The notes under the pieces were generated by a model. The model was not told where the DNA came from. It worked only from the letters and a program-made list of their open reading frames with translations, and ran no database searches. A stretch of DNA of 64,000 bases, taken from positions 65,960,609 through 66,024,608 of the forward strand of contig OX381709.1 of the NCBI GenBank assembly GCA_947462335.1, written 5' to 3'. This stretch comes from Harmothoe impar (taxonomy: Eukaryota; Annelida; Polychaeta; Phyllodocida; Polynoidae). The translations under genes were made by a program, and so were the position numbers. Positions 41,669 to 54,960 of the stretch are shown piece by piece (the first letter of the stretch is position 1; each line of letters starts with the position of its first letter).

Positions 41669-44600
41669 TCAGTGTATGGGGTGCTTAGGCCCATGAGCTG
41701 CTCCATTCTCTGCTCCAACATCTGTCTCAGCAGTGTCTCCATGGTCCACCTGCTCGTGCTCGTGCTCCATCTCCTCGTCATCTTCATCATCATCTTCATC
41801 GTCTTCCTCTTCTCCTTCTACAAATTCAAATGGAGCCGATGAGCCAGCTTCAGGTTCCACCTTCTCGAACTTCCAGACGTGTTTGCGGTCCTCCTCGGTG
41901 TGTACCTCCCCTACGTAGACATACTCTCCTCCAGGGGACACGGCCAGAGCGTGCGGCTGGTAGAAACCCTGAAATTGTGAGTGATGGAGGTTAGGGGTGT
42001 TCAATTCAGGAATGCTGTAGGAATCGTAATGCTTGAGTGAATATAATAGGGGAAACTCGTGTAGTCATTTCCTAAACAATACCAGAGTAATACTGATCAC
42101 ACATGGGATTACATATTACGCCAAGTGAACAAAGAGTTTACCTCACGCATACCTAACCTAGTCCCCAATGTAGAATTAGATAATCTATAAGGGATAGTGA
42201 AGTGGACATTCTATAACTTTTATACTTAAGCCAAGTCCATGATATAAATAAATATGATTTAACAGTTGGCTCACCTGCTTGCCGGTCTTCCAGTAGCTGA
42301 GGATGTCTGTCTTAAACTTGGGGTCCTCCTGTAGGTCTATGGTGAAGCCCTGTCCGTTACCAGTGTGGTCCTCCTGCCACCCAACGCCGTACAGGAACCC
42401 GTCTGTAGCAACACCAAAGGCCAAATGGTGAAATAGTGAATATTCTGCTTACAATACATGGGAGGGGGTTTCAAGTAAGGCTAATCACACATCGTGAACC
42501 TAGGTAGATCGAGGCTTATAGACCCCCCAGAAGTGAATTCTTATCCCTAAGTTTACAGCGCTGCGGGTAATGTTTTCATATCTATTTTGCTAAGAAACAC
42601 CCGAATATCTCCAGAGTGTTGTTCAATGAGATCACTGCATTGAGCTCTGTACATGTATAACGCTAGAGTACCTTTGGGGCTGTAGTCAATGGCGAAAACA
42701 CGTCCGAGGTTGTCGTCGGTGTACTCTCTGTCGGGAGTGCCGAACTCACGGGGGTCTTTAAGACCAGCATTGAAACACATGATCCTGGAATATGTAAGAG
42801 ATGTTTATGTATTAGTGAACAGTTTGGATCTTGGTACACAGGTAGTACATGTATGTCTAAGACTGAGGGTAATTTATGGTCCGTTAGTCTGATTAATACA
42901 GTGCCTTTATTAGAATAGTTATTTGCTGACGCTGCATGCATACATCAGTAAGTCATACTGACACTTAGTCAAAACACTTTGGTGATCTCAAAGTCTTTCA
43001 CCCTCTCTTTCCCTTCATCCTCTGATCCCATTGCCTTCTCTTCCTATCTCTAGACTGGCATTGCAGGTCCATAACTTACATTGAAGACATTAGTGGACAC
43101 GTCGAGAGCCAATCCACTTCCTCTTTATCTCTTGGATTTAACATTCTGCCTATCCCATCTTTTTCATTACTTGGGAAAATTTCTAAATTGGTTTCCGTCC
43201 CCGTCATAGGTAACACATTTTCCATAATAGTTTACCTGAGGTTCTCTCTGTCGGCCACGCAGATAAGGTCGAGGTCCTCCGCCAGCGCCAGACTGTGCGG
43301 TACATCAAACTCATCGTCACCGAACTTGCCGATCAGCGTCCCGTTGGAGTCGTACTTCATGATGCGGCTCCGGCAGTACCTGCAATGTGGTGGGGTAAGT
43401 CACGTTTACTATTAGTAGTCGATAAGGGGAGGTATATAGCTTCAGGTGCTAGGGATGATTATATTATGCAAAAGGTTTGATTCTGATGATTTGGAGTTTG
43501 GTCGATTTTTTAAGGGGCTTTGTTGCAAATTTATCAAATGGCATCGTTTGAACGTGTGTGTTTTTCTGACGTCACCTGAAGAAAGCATACCATCCACTTT
43601 TGCTAAGGATTGTATCCATCTATACATCAAAATTAATAATTAATAATGAGTCATTGCCTACTTGATATATATAAATGATGTACTGTAATCTATCTAATTA
43701 TGATTGAATACGAATACATGCGATTCGTAACACTTAAGTTGATAAAGGGTGACAGCTATGCATTTATTTCATCATGAATTACAGTAACACTTTTAATGAA
43801 AGGCGTAACCTGTTGCGAATTCTCTGCCAATAAAAAATGTGAAGCGTCAAACGTCAAACGTCAAACGTTCCAAGATGTGTACAGTGTCTATGGGTGTAGG
43901 TTTAAGAGCAACTCCTCACCCATCAGCGATGAACACTGTGCCATCAGAAGCCACCACCACGTCAGTGGGTTTACAGAAACGCTTCGTGTCCTCGTCATTT
44001 CTGGCTGGCTCGAAGGCCTTACCCAAAACCAGCTCGGGTTTGTTCAACTTGCCGGGAGCGAACTTGAATACCTGATAACAAAGAATGCATGTCGGTGTAT
44101 AGTTGATATTCTGTAACCGAATAGGCTGTTCTTCCCAATCAAATAGCCTTTACTTTAATAGTTCCACCTCTGAATTGAGCCTGAAGTGTTTTCGACTCCT
44201 GAATTCATTTATACTCATACAGTAATGTACTAAATGCATGACTGCCATATAGATGAAGAATCCCATAATGTTGTTGATTTATCGAGGTGAAGGACATCAG
44301 TTAACTCAAATCAACTCCATTGTACCTACCTGATGCAAGGCCACGTCCGTCACCCAGTAATTGCCCTTTGAATCAACAGTGATGCCGTGGGGAAGGTAAA
44401 AGCTGAAGAATAAAACCAGGGAATAATTTGATATTGCTATGAGGAGTGTTGATTTCAAAGATCGGTCAACAATCGGTAAATACATGATCTCCTCCAAGGG
44501 ATAGGAAAGTACAAGTCATGAACATTGCTAATGGAAGATGGTACCTAGCTCACGCAAGTGCACGGACACATATACAGCGAATCTTACAACAATCCTACTG

Positions 44601-47600
44601 GAGTATTAGTCTTAGTCTTAAATATTGTCCCGCTGCAAAGTCTTGACACACCTCATAAAAACGATTGGTAATCTAGTGATGTATAAAGAAAAACACAGGG
44701 GTTATGGGGCAGAGCCCCCATAACATACACATTAACAAGACTTCAGTAAGACTGTTGTAAGACTCACTGTAAACGTTTTTCCGCGCACTCGCGGAGCTAC
44801 ACTGAAAATCTCAGGGTCGTCATTTTGACAATGCCAAAACTGACAACTTTAGGTAGTCAAAGTGACCACCTTAGGTCGTCATTGTGACTACCCATCTGAG
44901 CCATTCAGACCAAAGTTGTCATAATGACGACCTTAGGTAGTCACAATAATTGGGTAGTCAGAATGACTACCTTAAGGTTGTTAATCTAGGTATTGTCCAT
45001 TTGAAGACCTAAACTCATCAGTAATGACAACTCTCAAGTCCTAGGTTGTCCCAATGACTACCTTATGCCACATAATTCTATTCCTCACTTGCTACCTATG
45101 GCACGCTACTGCCACCTGGTTTTAATATCTGCATAACTATATCTGTCATGAGATATACACTGGTGACAGGGAGCAGAGTGGTCTCTATACCTTTGCGGAA
45201 ATCATTCTCACCCATTGGCAACTTATTTATAACAAGTAATGCTACTTAGTTCAGTCAAGACTAAACCAAATATGTGAAAAGGATGCCTCTCATTGAGAAG
45301 TGAACTAATTAGAGACTATATTCATACACCATTCTCCACTCCATCTGTCATTATTCATTATGACTACCTATGTCGTCATAATGACTAGGCTCCTTGCTCT
45401 GGGTTTTCAGTGTAGGTCGGTCTTGCGATTTAATGTAACCCCCGCTTGTCAGGAATATTGCTGTCCTATACCTTATACTTTTAATTAAGAACGGCCGTAT
45501 ATAGAGAGACTGTGTACTTACTGATTCTGTCCCCAGTAGCCCCTGACGGTGCCTGAATCCGGCTCTAGGACGGCCACCGTGGCGTCTGGGATGGGGCCCT
45601 GAGCACGGTACGTGTACAGATTATGTTCATCAAACCTGCGGGAAAACATGGAAAGTATTAAATATAGGTGTGGCAGCACCTATAAATGGTACACTACATT
45701 CAGTCATGCCTATGTAAATGTTCTCTACCGTATTAGTCACTGAAAACCTCATTTTGACAATACCAAAATTAACAACTTTAGGTAGTCATGGTGACAACCT
45801 TTGGTCATCATTTTGATGGCCTAAGGTAGTCACATCTGATCCATTCGAAACAAAGTTGTCATAATGACTACCTTAGGTAGTCACATTAATTGGGTAGTCA
45901 GAATGACTACCTTAAGGTTGTTGATTTAGGTATTGTCAACTTGAAGACCTAAAGTCATCAGTAATGACAACTCTCAAATCCTAGGTTGTTCCAATGACTA
46001 CTCAATGCTACCAATGCTATTGCAAACTGGACTTCTCATGGCACACTACTGCCCCTAGTGTTAAAGAATTGAAGTAACTGCATAACTAAAGTTATCACAA
46101 GACATAAACTGGTGACGGGGAGTAGGGTGGCCTCTATACCTTTGGGGCCATCATTCTCACGCGTTGGCAACTTATTTATAACAAGTAATGTTACTTAGTT
46201 TAATCAAGAGTACACAAAATATGTGAAAGGGATGCCTCTTGCTAAGAGGTGAACTAATTAGAGACTTTATTCATACAACATTCTCCAGAGCACCTGCCGT
46301 TATTCATTATGACAACCTAGGTCGTCATAATGACTATAGGCTCCTTTCTCTGGGTTTTCAGTGGTGGAAGAACATATTTCTTTCTGCATTTGATTTAATC
46401 GATTAAAAACTACCACATAATTAGATAGCTATAACTAGCAAGTATCTTTTTATTCACAGTTTCATTTAAATCAAGGCATCTGTGGGGGTCACCCCTTAGA
46501 CTCTCTTATAGCTGTAGGCTATGCATACCATAATAATAATGAGGCGGGGGCGGAGGCTGTGGATATAGAAAGTTCTGTATCCTATGTACATATGTCCATT
46601 TGGCGCCATCCTCAAATAATGATGCATTTTGAAAACTGACCATGCTAAATAAAGCTATAACACAGGGATGAACCATAGATTATGGGCTCTTACAGCCCTG
46701 GTCGTAAGCCTTTGTTCTTATAACTGTGTCAGTAAACACGTGTGTTCTGAACGTCTACCCTAAACAGCTCCCCAATACTACTACCTTCATTTAGAGGCAA
46801 ATTTAGGACCCGTCCTCCAGGTTATAAGAAGATGCACGTGCGTTGAGGGCTGCCTCCTACCACCTTACCGGCGCCGCCCTGGAGTGCTTCAGGTGCGTGT
46901 TAAATGTACCCCTTCGGTGGCCTTTATCTAGTCACCCACCTCCAGTAACCTAACGCCATGAGTCATCCCAAACCCCTTCCAGCAGGCCCAAATCCCTCCT
47001 GGGCGGGAGAGCCTTCCAGTACAGGCCCACCTGCGCACCAGTCCCCAGGTATATAGACACCCCTAGCTGTAATGGCCTCCACATTCAATCCTCTACAGTA
47101 AAGTCTAATACCCCACCCTTCCCTCCATCCCATCATACAAGCTAAAAGTTTGGTGAAAAGTTTAGAATTATACATTAGCCTTCCTCTAGCACATGTTTTG
47201 CTAGTGAAAGGTCAGTTGTGCTAGACTAGGCCAGGCTGTGTCTGGGACTCCAAGCTGGGTCCAGGCCTAGTTTGATACCTCTCAACTGTGGGGAAGTGAT
47301 AAGTATGCTAGAGTCATGGGGTTGAGTGAATCTTGTAAAGGGTCCTAACTAAAGAGACTATCTACAGGCACACAAACCAAGATGTTCTCCTGTTTTGAAA
47401 TATTCCCTTTTATTGTCTGCACTCTGCTCGCCTCTTTGTCCTGACTTTGAGTCTGACATGTTATATTTAGCTACACCCTGGAGTGACTGGAATACTTGTG
47501 GCAGATGAAAGGAGGAAGAAGAACGTCTGTCATGTGACCAGTTCTCTAAAACATCATTGGGATCCAGCCACGCTCTAAAAGAAAGGTTTAGAGTTCACAT

Positions 47601-50600
47601 TCCTTTAGGGTCCCCAAATACATTGTTAGAGGAGCCATCCCCTAACCATCAGTGATAATTGGGAGTACTTTAAATTACCTCTGACTTGTTTAATACAAAG
47701 GAAAATGGCTCTCGGCGGAAGTGTTTAATTCCAGTCTGTCATGGGCAACATGACTTGAAATCTGGAAATGTCAGGTTTGAACACAAACTAGGCGTTAACC
47801 CGGGGCGTTAACCAGCATCTGTCGTATTGCAGTGTAGCATAGCTGGAAGTGTTGATGGACGTCACTGACACTATGTTACAGTAACGTAGTGATATACAGG
47901 GTCTTTGCTGACGTCATATGTGTCAGTGTTAATATCGACGCAGCTCAGTATGGTAAACAACATAATTGGTACAACTAATTATAGACTGGTGTACATCATA
48001 TTGGGACAGCTCAGCATGGTGTTCATCATATCATTATTATGTTATATCATATTGGTGCACTTGTGTATCATATTGGGATTATACATCTCAGTATCGGTAT
48101 CATATTAGAATGATTCAAGATCGGCATCATATTTGCAGATGCAATTCAGTATGATATAATGAGCTCAAAACGAGTATAATGTCTCCGATAGACTCAGCAT
48201 TACGATTAATTGGTATACACATTCCATTTTAAGCTGATTCTCAATAATATTGGCAGATGTTAGCACGTATATAACGAGAACAATGTGCAAACTCGTCGAA
48301 CAGTTATCTTTGTCCTCCGCTCCGATCATTGAACCACATTATGTTATCTAGGTCCTGTTCAAATTAAACGACGGGTTTCCTTTGATCAATGCATAAAGCA
48401 GAAATTCCATAGAAGAACCAATATGAGGAGGCTAGTATGAATGAGACACTGACAAGTATTCAGTTGCATTCGTGTCTGAAATTAAACTTCACCTGTGCGC
48501 GCTCCTTGGTCTAATTGGTCTGTGGTAGTGAGCGGATCACCGTCATACATACATACTTCAGAAAAACGACCGGATATAATTATGCGATATTATAAGATCC
48601 TGACACCTATCCAAATCGATTAATCTGTGACAAAGATGAACTTATAGGGCCTTTACAATGGATTGAAGTCGATCCAAAGTCCCTAGTCACTATCAATCTA
48701 ATTGTGGTCGGTACAATGGAGGTAATTGTAGTTGGGACCCAGCGCCTCCTTCGCTCCCCCTGGAATGGGAGGTGGTTTCCCTCCATTTATTGACTGCCAA
48801 TGGCCATCTCCTCAATGCAGACATTGGCCTCCACCTTCTACCTTCATCAATACACCCCTTATCGCCCACCTCCCTTGCGCTGTGGGAACGAGGCTTACCA
48901 CACTCGTTGGCACCAGTTTGGATATTGCTGCTTATTTTTGTTCTACTTAGATTATATCACGTGACACTGTCACCCAATATACTAGCCCAGTGAAAATCAA
49001 TCAGTGGAGAGTGCTGGGGTGAGATAGTCAACAGTTTTATATAAACATGTTGATCTCGTAATAGAAAGGTCTAGGGTTAATTGGGTTTGAGTATAAGGTT
49101 CATGTCTGTCTACTAAGAAGCACCTTTGCCGATTTAGCGATCGACTTTGGCTCCTCATGTTTATGCTAAAAAGGCATTGTAGCCAGAGGAATAAACATCT
49201 AAACCCAGTTAAAGCCTCACTTTCACCACTCCCACTTCATCCGTTAATTAGAGTAGACCGATACTAGAAAAGTACTTGTGCCCCTTGGTAAACATGCCCC
49301 TTTAAATCGGAAGCATGTTATCCATCCGTATACATCAAATACAGAATATTATATATGAAATAGAACTCACGAGTCCTCTTCCCACTTCCGGTTGGCGCGG
49401 TGGAAGACGTTCACGTCGCCATTTTGGTCCACAGCCAGTCCCCCGACCTGTCCCACAGACAGAGGGGTCCTTGGCCAGTGGCGGACCAGCTTAAGGCGGC
49501 CCAGGAGGTCAGCCTCGTCCACGAAGTAACCATTGGCATAGGCTGACGTGCCCTTCCGTGCAAAGTCGTATAGGTCTGGTAGATGGTCACTGTCGTAGCC
49601 ATCCACAATGCCTCTCTGTTGGTGAAAGGTACAAGAGACACACTGGTTATTATACATAATGATATCAACATTAAAGTACATGTAGAAGAGACATTAACGA
49701 GGGGTTGCAAAATAACTGACGTGTGTGGTGGGATTCTTGGTAATAATATGTTTTTAAGAAAGCTGAGACGGTATAGTGCACAGCAAAAAAATGATTATCT
49801 CATTTCAAGAAAATAAGATTATTAAACTCGTCTCATATTTTTCTTAAAACAAGTGATTTGTCCGCCAGACGAGTTTAATAATCTTTTTTTCTTGAAATGA
49901 GATAATTATTTTTGGCTGTGTGTATGGATAGCACCATTTTGAATGACATAATTGGCCTGATAAAATGATTTAGCACTAGACAATTGCAGTGGAAATATCA
50001 CGTAAGTGATGTTAAACTGTCCATACATAATTTGTATTTGAACGATGTTACAAAGATAATGACCCACGGACAAGTCTACTTATTTCAGCTTTTTGACTAA
50101 TTGCCAACGGGGGACCGAGTCAGCAGAAATTAATGATTCTATTGTTAGCGCTGATATAATCATACGTTGTATCACGTCCATCGTTTTCCACAATGTTATG
50201 CCGTGATATTGAACAGATATCAGTTTACACATCCGACTTAATTGACTTAGTCTACTTTCTTTCCAGCACGTATACTGTATAAATACATTCCCTATATACA
50301 TAACAGAAGATCACGATGCTGACTGTTATGAATACCCCGGTAATTACATCTTTTATATACCACCGGATAGTGTTGAATAAGAACTTTGTCGTGTTGATAG
50401 GTTCCGTACCAGGTGGTTAAATACGACATTTGCGTGAGCTGCATTGGGAGGGAACATGGTAGAAGTTGGGGCTGAGTTTATGAGTGTATAAACCAGGTAC
50501 CAGGCGGAGGGTGGCATCATGTCACCACAGTGCTACAGATACAGTCAACAACCCAGAATCGTTAAAACAAGTACTCCTCATTAAAGCCACACCTCTCTTA

Positions 50601-53600
50601 TATAAGAAGCAGATTACCGGTCCTTTCACCATCCCGCCTCTTGCTGTAAGGGTAGCAAGATATGAGCATTTGATATACATTATAATACGCAGCTGTGCAG
50701 AGATGTATATATATACATCTGTTCGTGTTTAATTTGCATAGCTTATAAAACCAGAAACCAACAACCACGTTTTTCAATGAGAAGAGGCTTACCTGCTTTG
50801 CTATATATGAAATAGAAGGGGACAAAGCAAATAGTATATGATGAAGCATCCTCTTCAGATCTTGGGTCATACGCTGTATAGATTTCTGCTCACAACTATC
50901 AACTTAAGCAGATTTGTTGCTATTTTATGTTCGGAAGTGTGTGTCACCCCCCCCCCCGCTATATTTGGTTTAAAGGACACCAAGTGTTTCACGAAAGTAT
51001 GCTTCTTTTTATGTAGAAAAGTGACACCTTTCATTGGTCAAACGTTGTGCTAGACCATCACGATATACATACATGTATTTATGGTGTATTTGCCTCTGTA
51101 ATTGATAACATGGACATACATGAGAGGCCGTGGGTCTGTTATCGTGGTCAGCTCTCACCTGGTGGGCTGGGCCGACAGGTGAGAGGACCACACACAGGTA
51201 TTGCACACAGGTAGATAACCACAGCTATGTGCCACGTATGCATGTACTTCGTGGGTGGGCTTATAGGTGCAGTGTTTCACCCTTATTGTAATCATTACAA
51301 CATGTAGGCGCATTCAGAGAGCAGGTCCATAGGGATAATAACCATCAACTATTATACTTCAGCAATGAGAAATGGGCGGATGGCTAAAATCGTAAGCTAT
51401 TCTAGGGGGAAATCTAACCCTTACTTCAAAAACCCGCGACACCTGACCTCCATGGTATTCCTGTGTTGGTTTGTTTACTTGCGTGTCTACCATTGTTCAC
51501 CCCATCGGATATAGTATAATGCTAATCTCTTGGACAGCCAATCATCATTTAGTGTCTGCCAATAACCAGACATTACTTAGATCTATAGAACATGATCCTG
51601 CTATAAGCCCCTGCCCCCTACACAGCCCCAGGGCCCCTGATGGGAGGGATCCATAGCTATCAGTTTGGCCACAAAAGGCAATCGATTGGCAGTCTTATGG
51701 TTCCCCTTGGTAGCATGGCATGTGAATCGATGCTGGAATATGAGCGCGCCCATGCAAACATTGACTACCACAGGCATCATATTAATTCAAAGCTGTATTG
51801 GGGGAAGCGTAATTCCCTGTTTGCCTGGAAACTGCAGTCTCAGATCCTCATTACCTAATTTTAATTGTTTGATCGATATCCATGGATCCTTCAATCTAAG
51901 AGTTATCATCACTGGGGTCTGCCAACTTTCTCTTATATGTGAGTGTACATGTCCTAGTTGTTTCCTGTTTGTTTCCGGCAGCCTACTTACAGTACCTGCC
52001 ATTTTTTCTATTATAAACATATTGTGTAATATAACAGACCAATAATCAATAATATTCTAATTAGTGTATAACATTGTGACCACAGCTGTCTATACCAAAA
52101 TAATAAGAGAGGTGTCATGTTAACATGTGTTTATGCTCACCTTGATTCATCCAAAACACACTACATGTAATATGTGATGTAGCCTATGTGACTGCTAGAG
52201 TGGTCTAATCTCTCTTAATAACCAGACGACCTATTGTGGGTGACAACACTATCTAGGATCAACTAGGATTGACAGGGAACTACACCTTATATCCGCCAGA
52301 TAATATCCCTTTCTAATTCAGGAAGTTTGTCTATGATAGCAGCCGTACACTATTATGATAATATGCAGATATAAAAAGTCATTTCTTCTTTAGTCTTTGT
52401 AAAATCTTTGTAAAATCAAACTGCAATTGACCAGTCTGCTGATGTAGAATTTGTAACATTACAACCTCACATGACCTAGCCCTAACGGACAGAACATATG
52501 GTAGCTATGAAATTGCGCACATGATTCAGATGTTATTCTGGTGGTCATGCATATCGGAGCACGACTAGCAACTGTAAATAATTCACGGCTACACCAGTAA
52601 CGCCATGCATACGCCGGTGTCGTGGTATCAATTAATAATTATTATGATATAAGTACAACAGTGTTCCAAACACTTGGCTTACACGGAGAGAAAAGTTAGT
52701 CAGCTAGACTCTCTTTCCAGAGTCATGCTCACCATTTTCCTGGGGAGTCAGCCAATGTCTTTCCAACAGAGAGTCAGGCTTCATGACATGAGGGAGCCCA
52801 CGGGGAGGCCAATATAGCTAAATATACATTCTCTTACCAATTTACCCAATTAATCTATTCAATCTTGGTGGGTATTGTTTCACGGATTTAATGGCTAAGA
52901 TAATCGTAGCGCAACCTTAATGTCGGTCTGAATAACTACAGTGGTTCAACTACAAGTGGTCCCTGTGACTGACAATATTGATGTACCTGAATTCAACTCA
53001 CAAATGGACAGTTCTAGTGTCTCACACCTCCTTATGGTTAATGTCATACTTTTCTACTTTTATACATTTAGATGTTCATGTACTGCCTATAACTATGTAT
53101 GTAATTTGAATATAATCTGTCATCTACATATCAATTCACGAAAGATTATTGGATTTGTTCTAAATAAGGGAGAGGGGATTACATAGCTGGCAAATATACA
53201 TTCTTACAGTATATGTATGTCTCTACCTGGTAGCAAACGTGAACTTCACATAGCAGGTTCAGGCTGACTGTGGGGTCAGGCATTGCATGACTCTTGGAAG
53301 AGAGTCAGGCTGACTATCATGAGGAATCGTGTTGCCTGACTCTCTTTCTCTCCCCAGAGTCTGACTCTCTCTGAGGGGAAGAGAGAGTCCATCTGCCTCT
53401 CTTACCAGGACTGTCTGACTCTTGCCAGGTCCAACCATTGCCTTAATCAAGGGAGATTCCAGCTGACCATCTCTTCCGTGTATTTGTCTGTTCCACCTCT
53501 AGCATGAATTGTATTTTTATGTATGTACTGTGGCATGACACGACCACAAACAATGTCGTATCATGCTGTTCATTCCCACACCTACCTACAATAAGTATTA

Positions 53601-54406
53601 ACGAGCCGTTAAATGAGACTCATTACTTTATTGTTTCAGACAACTGGTGTTATGGTTTACTGCATCGGAACGTACCATTCCGCTATACAGTACCAGTAAG
53701 CTAAGCTCACACAGTTAATATTTTTAAGAGTTCACGATCATTGATAACAAGTTCACGAGTGTACCATATATATATACACAGTCCTTTCTATTGGTCATAC
53801 AAATATCTGTTGGGATGGGAGTATACCCTTGCTGCGTAAAAGGCTATGAATAGCATCTAGCATGCCTCTTTTTAAGAGAGGACACTTGTATCCAAGGCGT
53901 TGTCAACACGGATGATAGAAGACGGTATTGCCATAAAGAAGGGAGGTAAAGACTCATCAAGTTCAGTCCTTCGGTGAAAACTAATCTAACCAAAATTCAT
54001 AAAACCCATGTGCTTCAACATGAGTGTTAGCTCAGGGTAGTAGGGTGATCCTTAGTGGTAGTGAGTAACCCAGTGCATGGTACCAGCTGTGACGGCGGGC
54101 TGTGGTGAGTAGCTCACTGAGCAACTCACTGAACTGCTCAGACTGACAGCAGCCAGACCCGTGAGCTGCTCCATCCAAAGCCTAACAGCTGTCACAGCAG
54201 CCCTGCCTAGAAATGCCGAGAACGGTTTTGGATGGTGATAACTACCCCTAGTGACTATATGAAGTACGTACCCGGGCCTGTTCGAGGAACTCCTTCAGTT
54301 CCTGGAAGTCCCTGTCCTCACTGTTGGTCGGGAAGCCTTTGGACACGCCGACGAAGGCGGCACATACTGCTAGGAGCAGCAGCCATGTTGCTTTGTCCGC
54401 AGCCAT
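41669..54406 (-). CDS. Peptidyl-alpha-hydroxyglycine alpha-amidating lyase (stand-alone PAL)
   Basis: Converts peptidyl-alpha-hydroxyglycine to amidated peptide plus glyoxylate, the last step of neuropeptide amidation in the secretory pathway. Nine exons (54272-54406, 49371-49615, 45522-45635, 44330-44402, 43920-44071, 43236-43379, 42672-42784, 42275-42402, 41669-41968) with GT-AG junctions and matching phases give 467 residues. Residues 1-24 are a signal peptide (TWLLLLAVCAAFVGV). The NHL-type six-bladed core keeps three zinc-ligand histidines (H170 in LPHG, H268 in VPHS, H374 in QPHA), R118, Y241 and the cysteine pairs C222/C242 and C280/C291. The hydroxylating (PHM) half and a membrane segment are absent, so it is a soluble single-function enzyme as in insects. 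The C-terminus has a strongly acidic run (about 405-440). Family residue roles are from the known rat enzyme. Confidence 0.95.
44800..45412. mobile_element. CACTGAAAA foldback element, copy 1 (lyase intron)
   Basis: It starts CACTGAAAATCTCAGGG and ends CTCTGGGTTTTCAGTG (inverted). It contains many self-complementary GGTAGTCA / TGACTACC blocks and no coding sequence. It is flanked by TA on both sides (44,798-44,799 and 45,413-45,414 region) and lies in the intron between the exons at 45522-45635 and 44330-44402. Confidence 0.85.
45738..46363. mobile_element. CACTGAAAA foldback element, copy 2 (next lyase intron)
   Basis: A full-length relative of the 44,800 element in the same orientation: CACTGAAAACCTCA at the left, CTCTGGGTTTTCAGTG at the right, with shared internal phrases such as CTTAAGGTTGTT and TGGCAACTTATTTATAACAAG. 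Spacing is about 940 bp from copy 1, across one coding exon. Divergence is clear but modest. Confidence 0.85.
46364..49370. other. Remainder of lyase intron 2
   Basis: No exon or gene recognised. It holds degenerate tandem CATATTGG / TCATATTGG phrases at about 47,990-48,140 and a GC-richer patch at 46,800-47,060 with CTCCAGG motifs. Confidence 0.4.
49779..49920. mobile_element. MITE-like inverted repeat in lyase intron 1 (142 bp)
   Basis: The left arm CACAGCAAAAAAATGATTAT.. and right arm ..ATAATTATTTTTGGCTGTG pair over about 54 bp, including TCTCATTTCAAGAAAA / TTCTTGAAATGAGA and ATTATTAAACTCGTCT / AGACGAGTTTAATAAT. Short central loop; no coding capacity. Confidence 0.85.
49921..54271. other. 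Remainder of lyase intron 1, with GAGTC-rich repeats
   Basis: No additional exon is needed or seen; the flanking exons join in phase 0. GAGTCAG/CTGACTC-rich blocks at about 52,690-52,830 and 53,230-53,460 resemble the foldback family at 2.7-3.3 kb. A GAGTAGCTCACTGAGCAACTC cluster is near 54,110, and a C run near 50,948. Confidence 0.5.
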
Positions 54407-54960
54407 GATGCCTAGAACTGGTTGACACTTCCCGGCAGTGGCAGAGAAGATGTGGGTGGGCCTGGGAGTACGACCACGGGGGCCCGAGCCGTCAGGGACG
54501 GGAAACCCTGGGGTGGGACCGGTATAGGACGGTCAGTGTTGGTGGTGGGACGATGTGAGAGACGAGCAGGGACTGTGTGTAGTGGGTCCGATCTCTCCTC
54601 CTGTGTTGTTGTAAACACGCTGTGTACTACAGGTACATAGACTGCTCTGCCACCAGCCTCTACATCAGCAGTACCAGCAGCAGCAGCAGCAGAGCCAGCA
54701 GCAACCGGAGCTACTCCTTCCTGCTACCCTGGGCCCCTGCACCTCCAGCCAGTCTATACACAGCACATAGAACACAGCAGAGCAGAGGCAGCACTGGAGG
54801 AACACTTGGCAATGTACTCCTCCTGCTGCTAATGGTGGTAATGCTATGCGGCTGGAGGTGGGCGGCAGGCGGCAGGTATGGCGTCACAGGAGGAGGGAGG
54901 GAGGGAGGCTGACTCATGAATAAATAACTAGCCGGCCCGCACGCGCACAGCTTATTATGA
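54407..54960 (-). promoter_or_regulatory. Probable lyase 5' UTR/promoter region
   Basis: Sequence upstream of the lyase ATG. It is GC-richer than the flanks and holds an (AGC)n tract near 54,672-54,706, an AP-1-like TGACTCA near 54,910 and a TGACGT core at 54,958-54,963. I see no clear TATA box in the minus-strand direction, so the start site is not placed. Confidence 0.35.
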
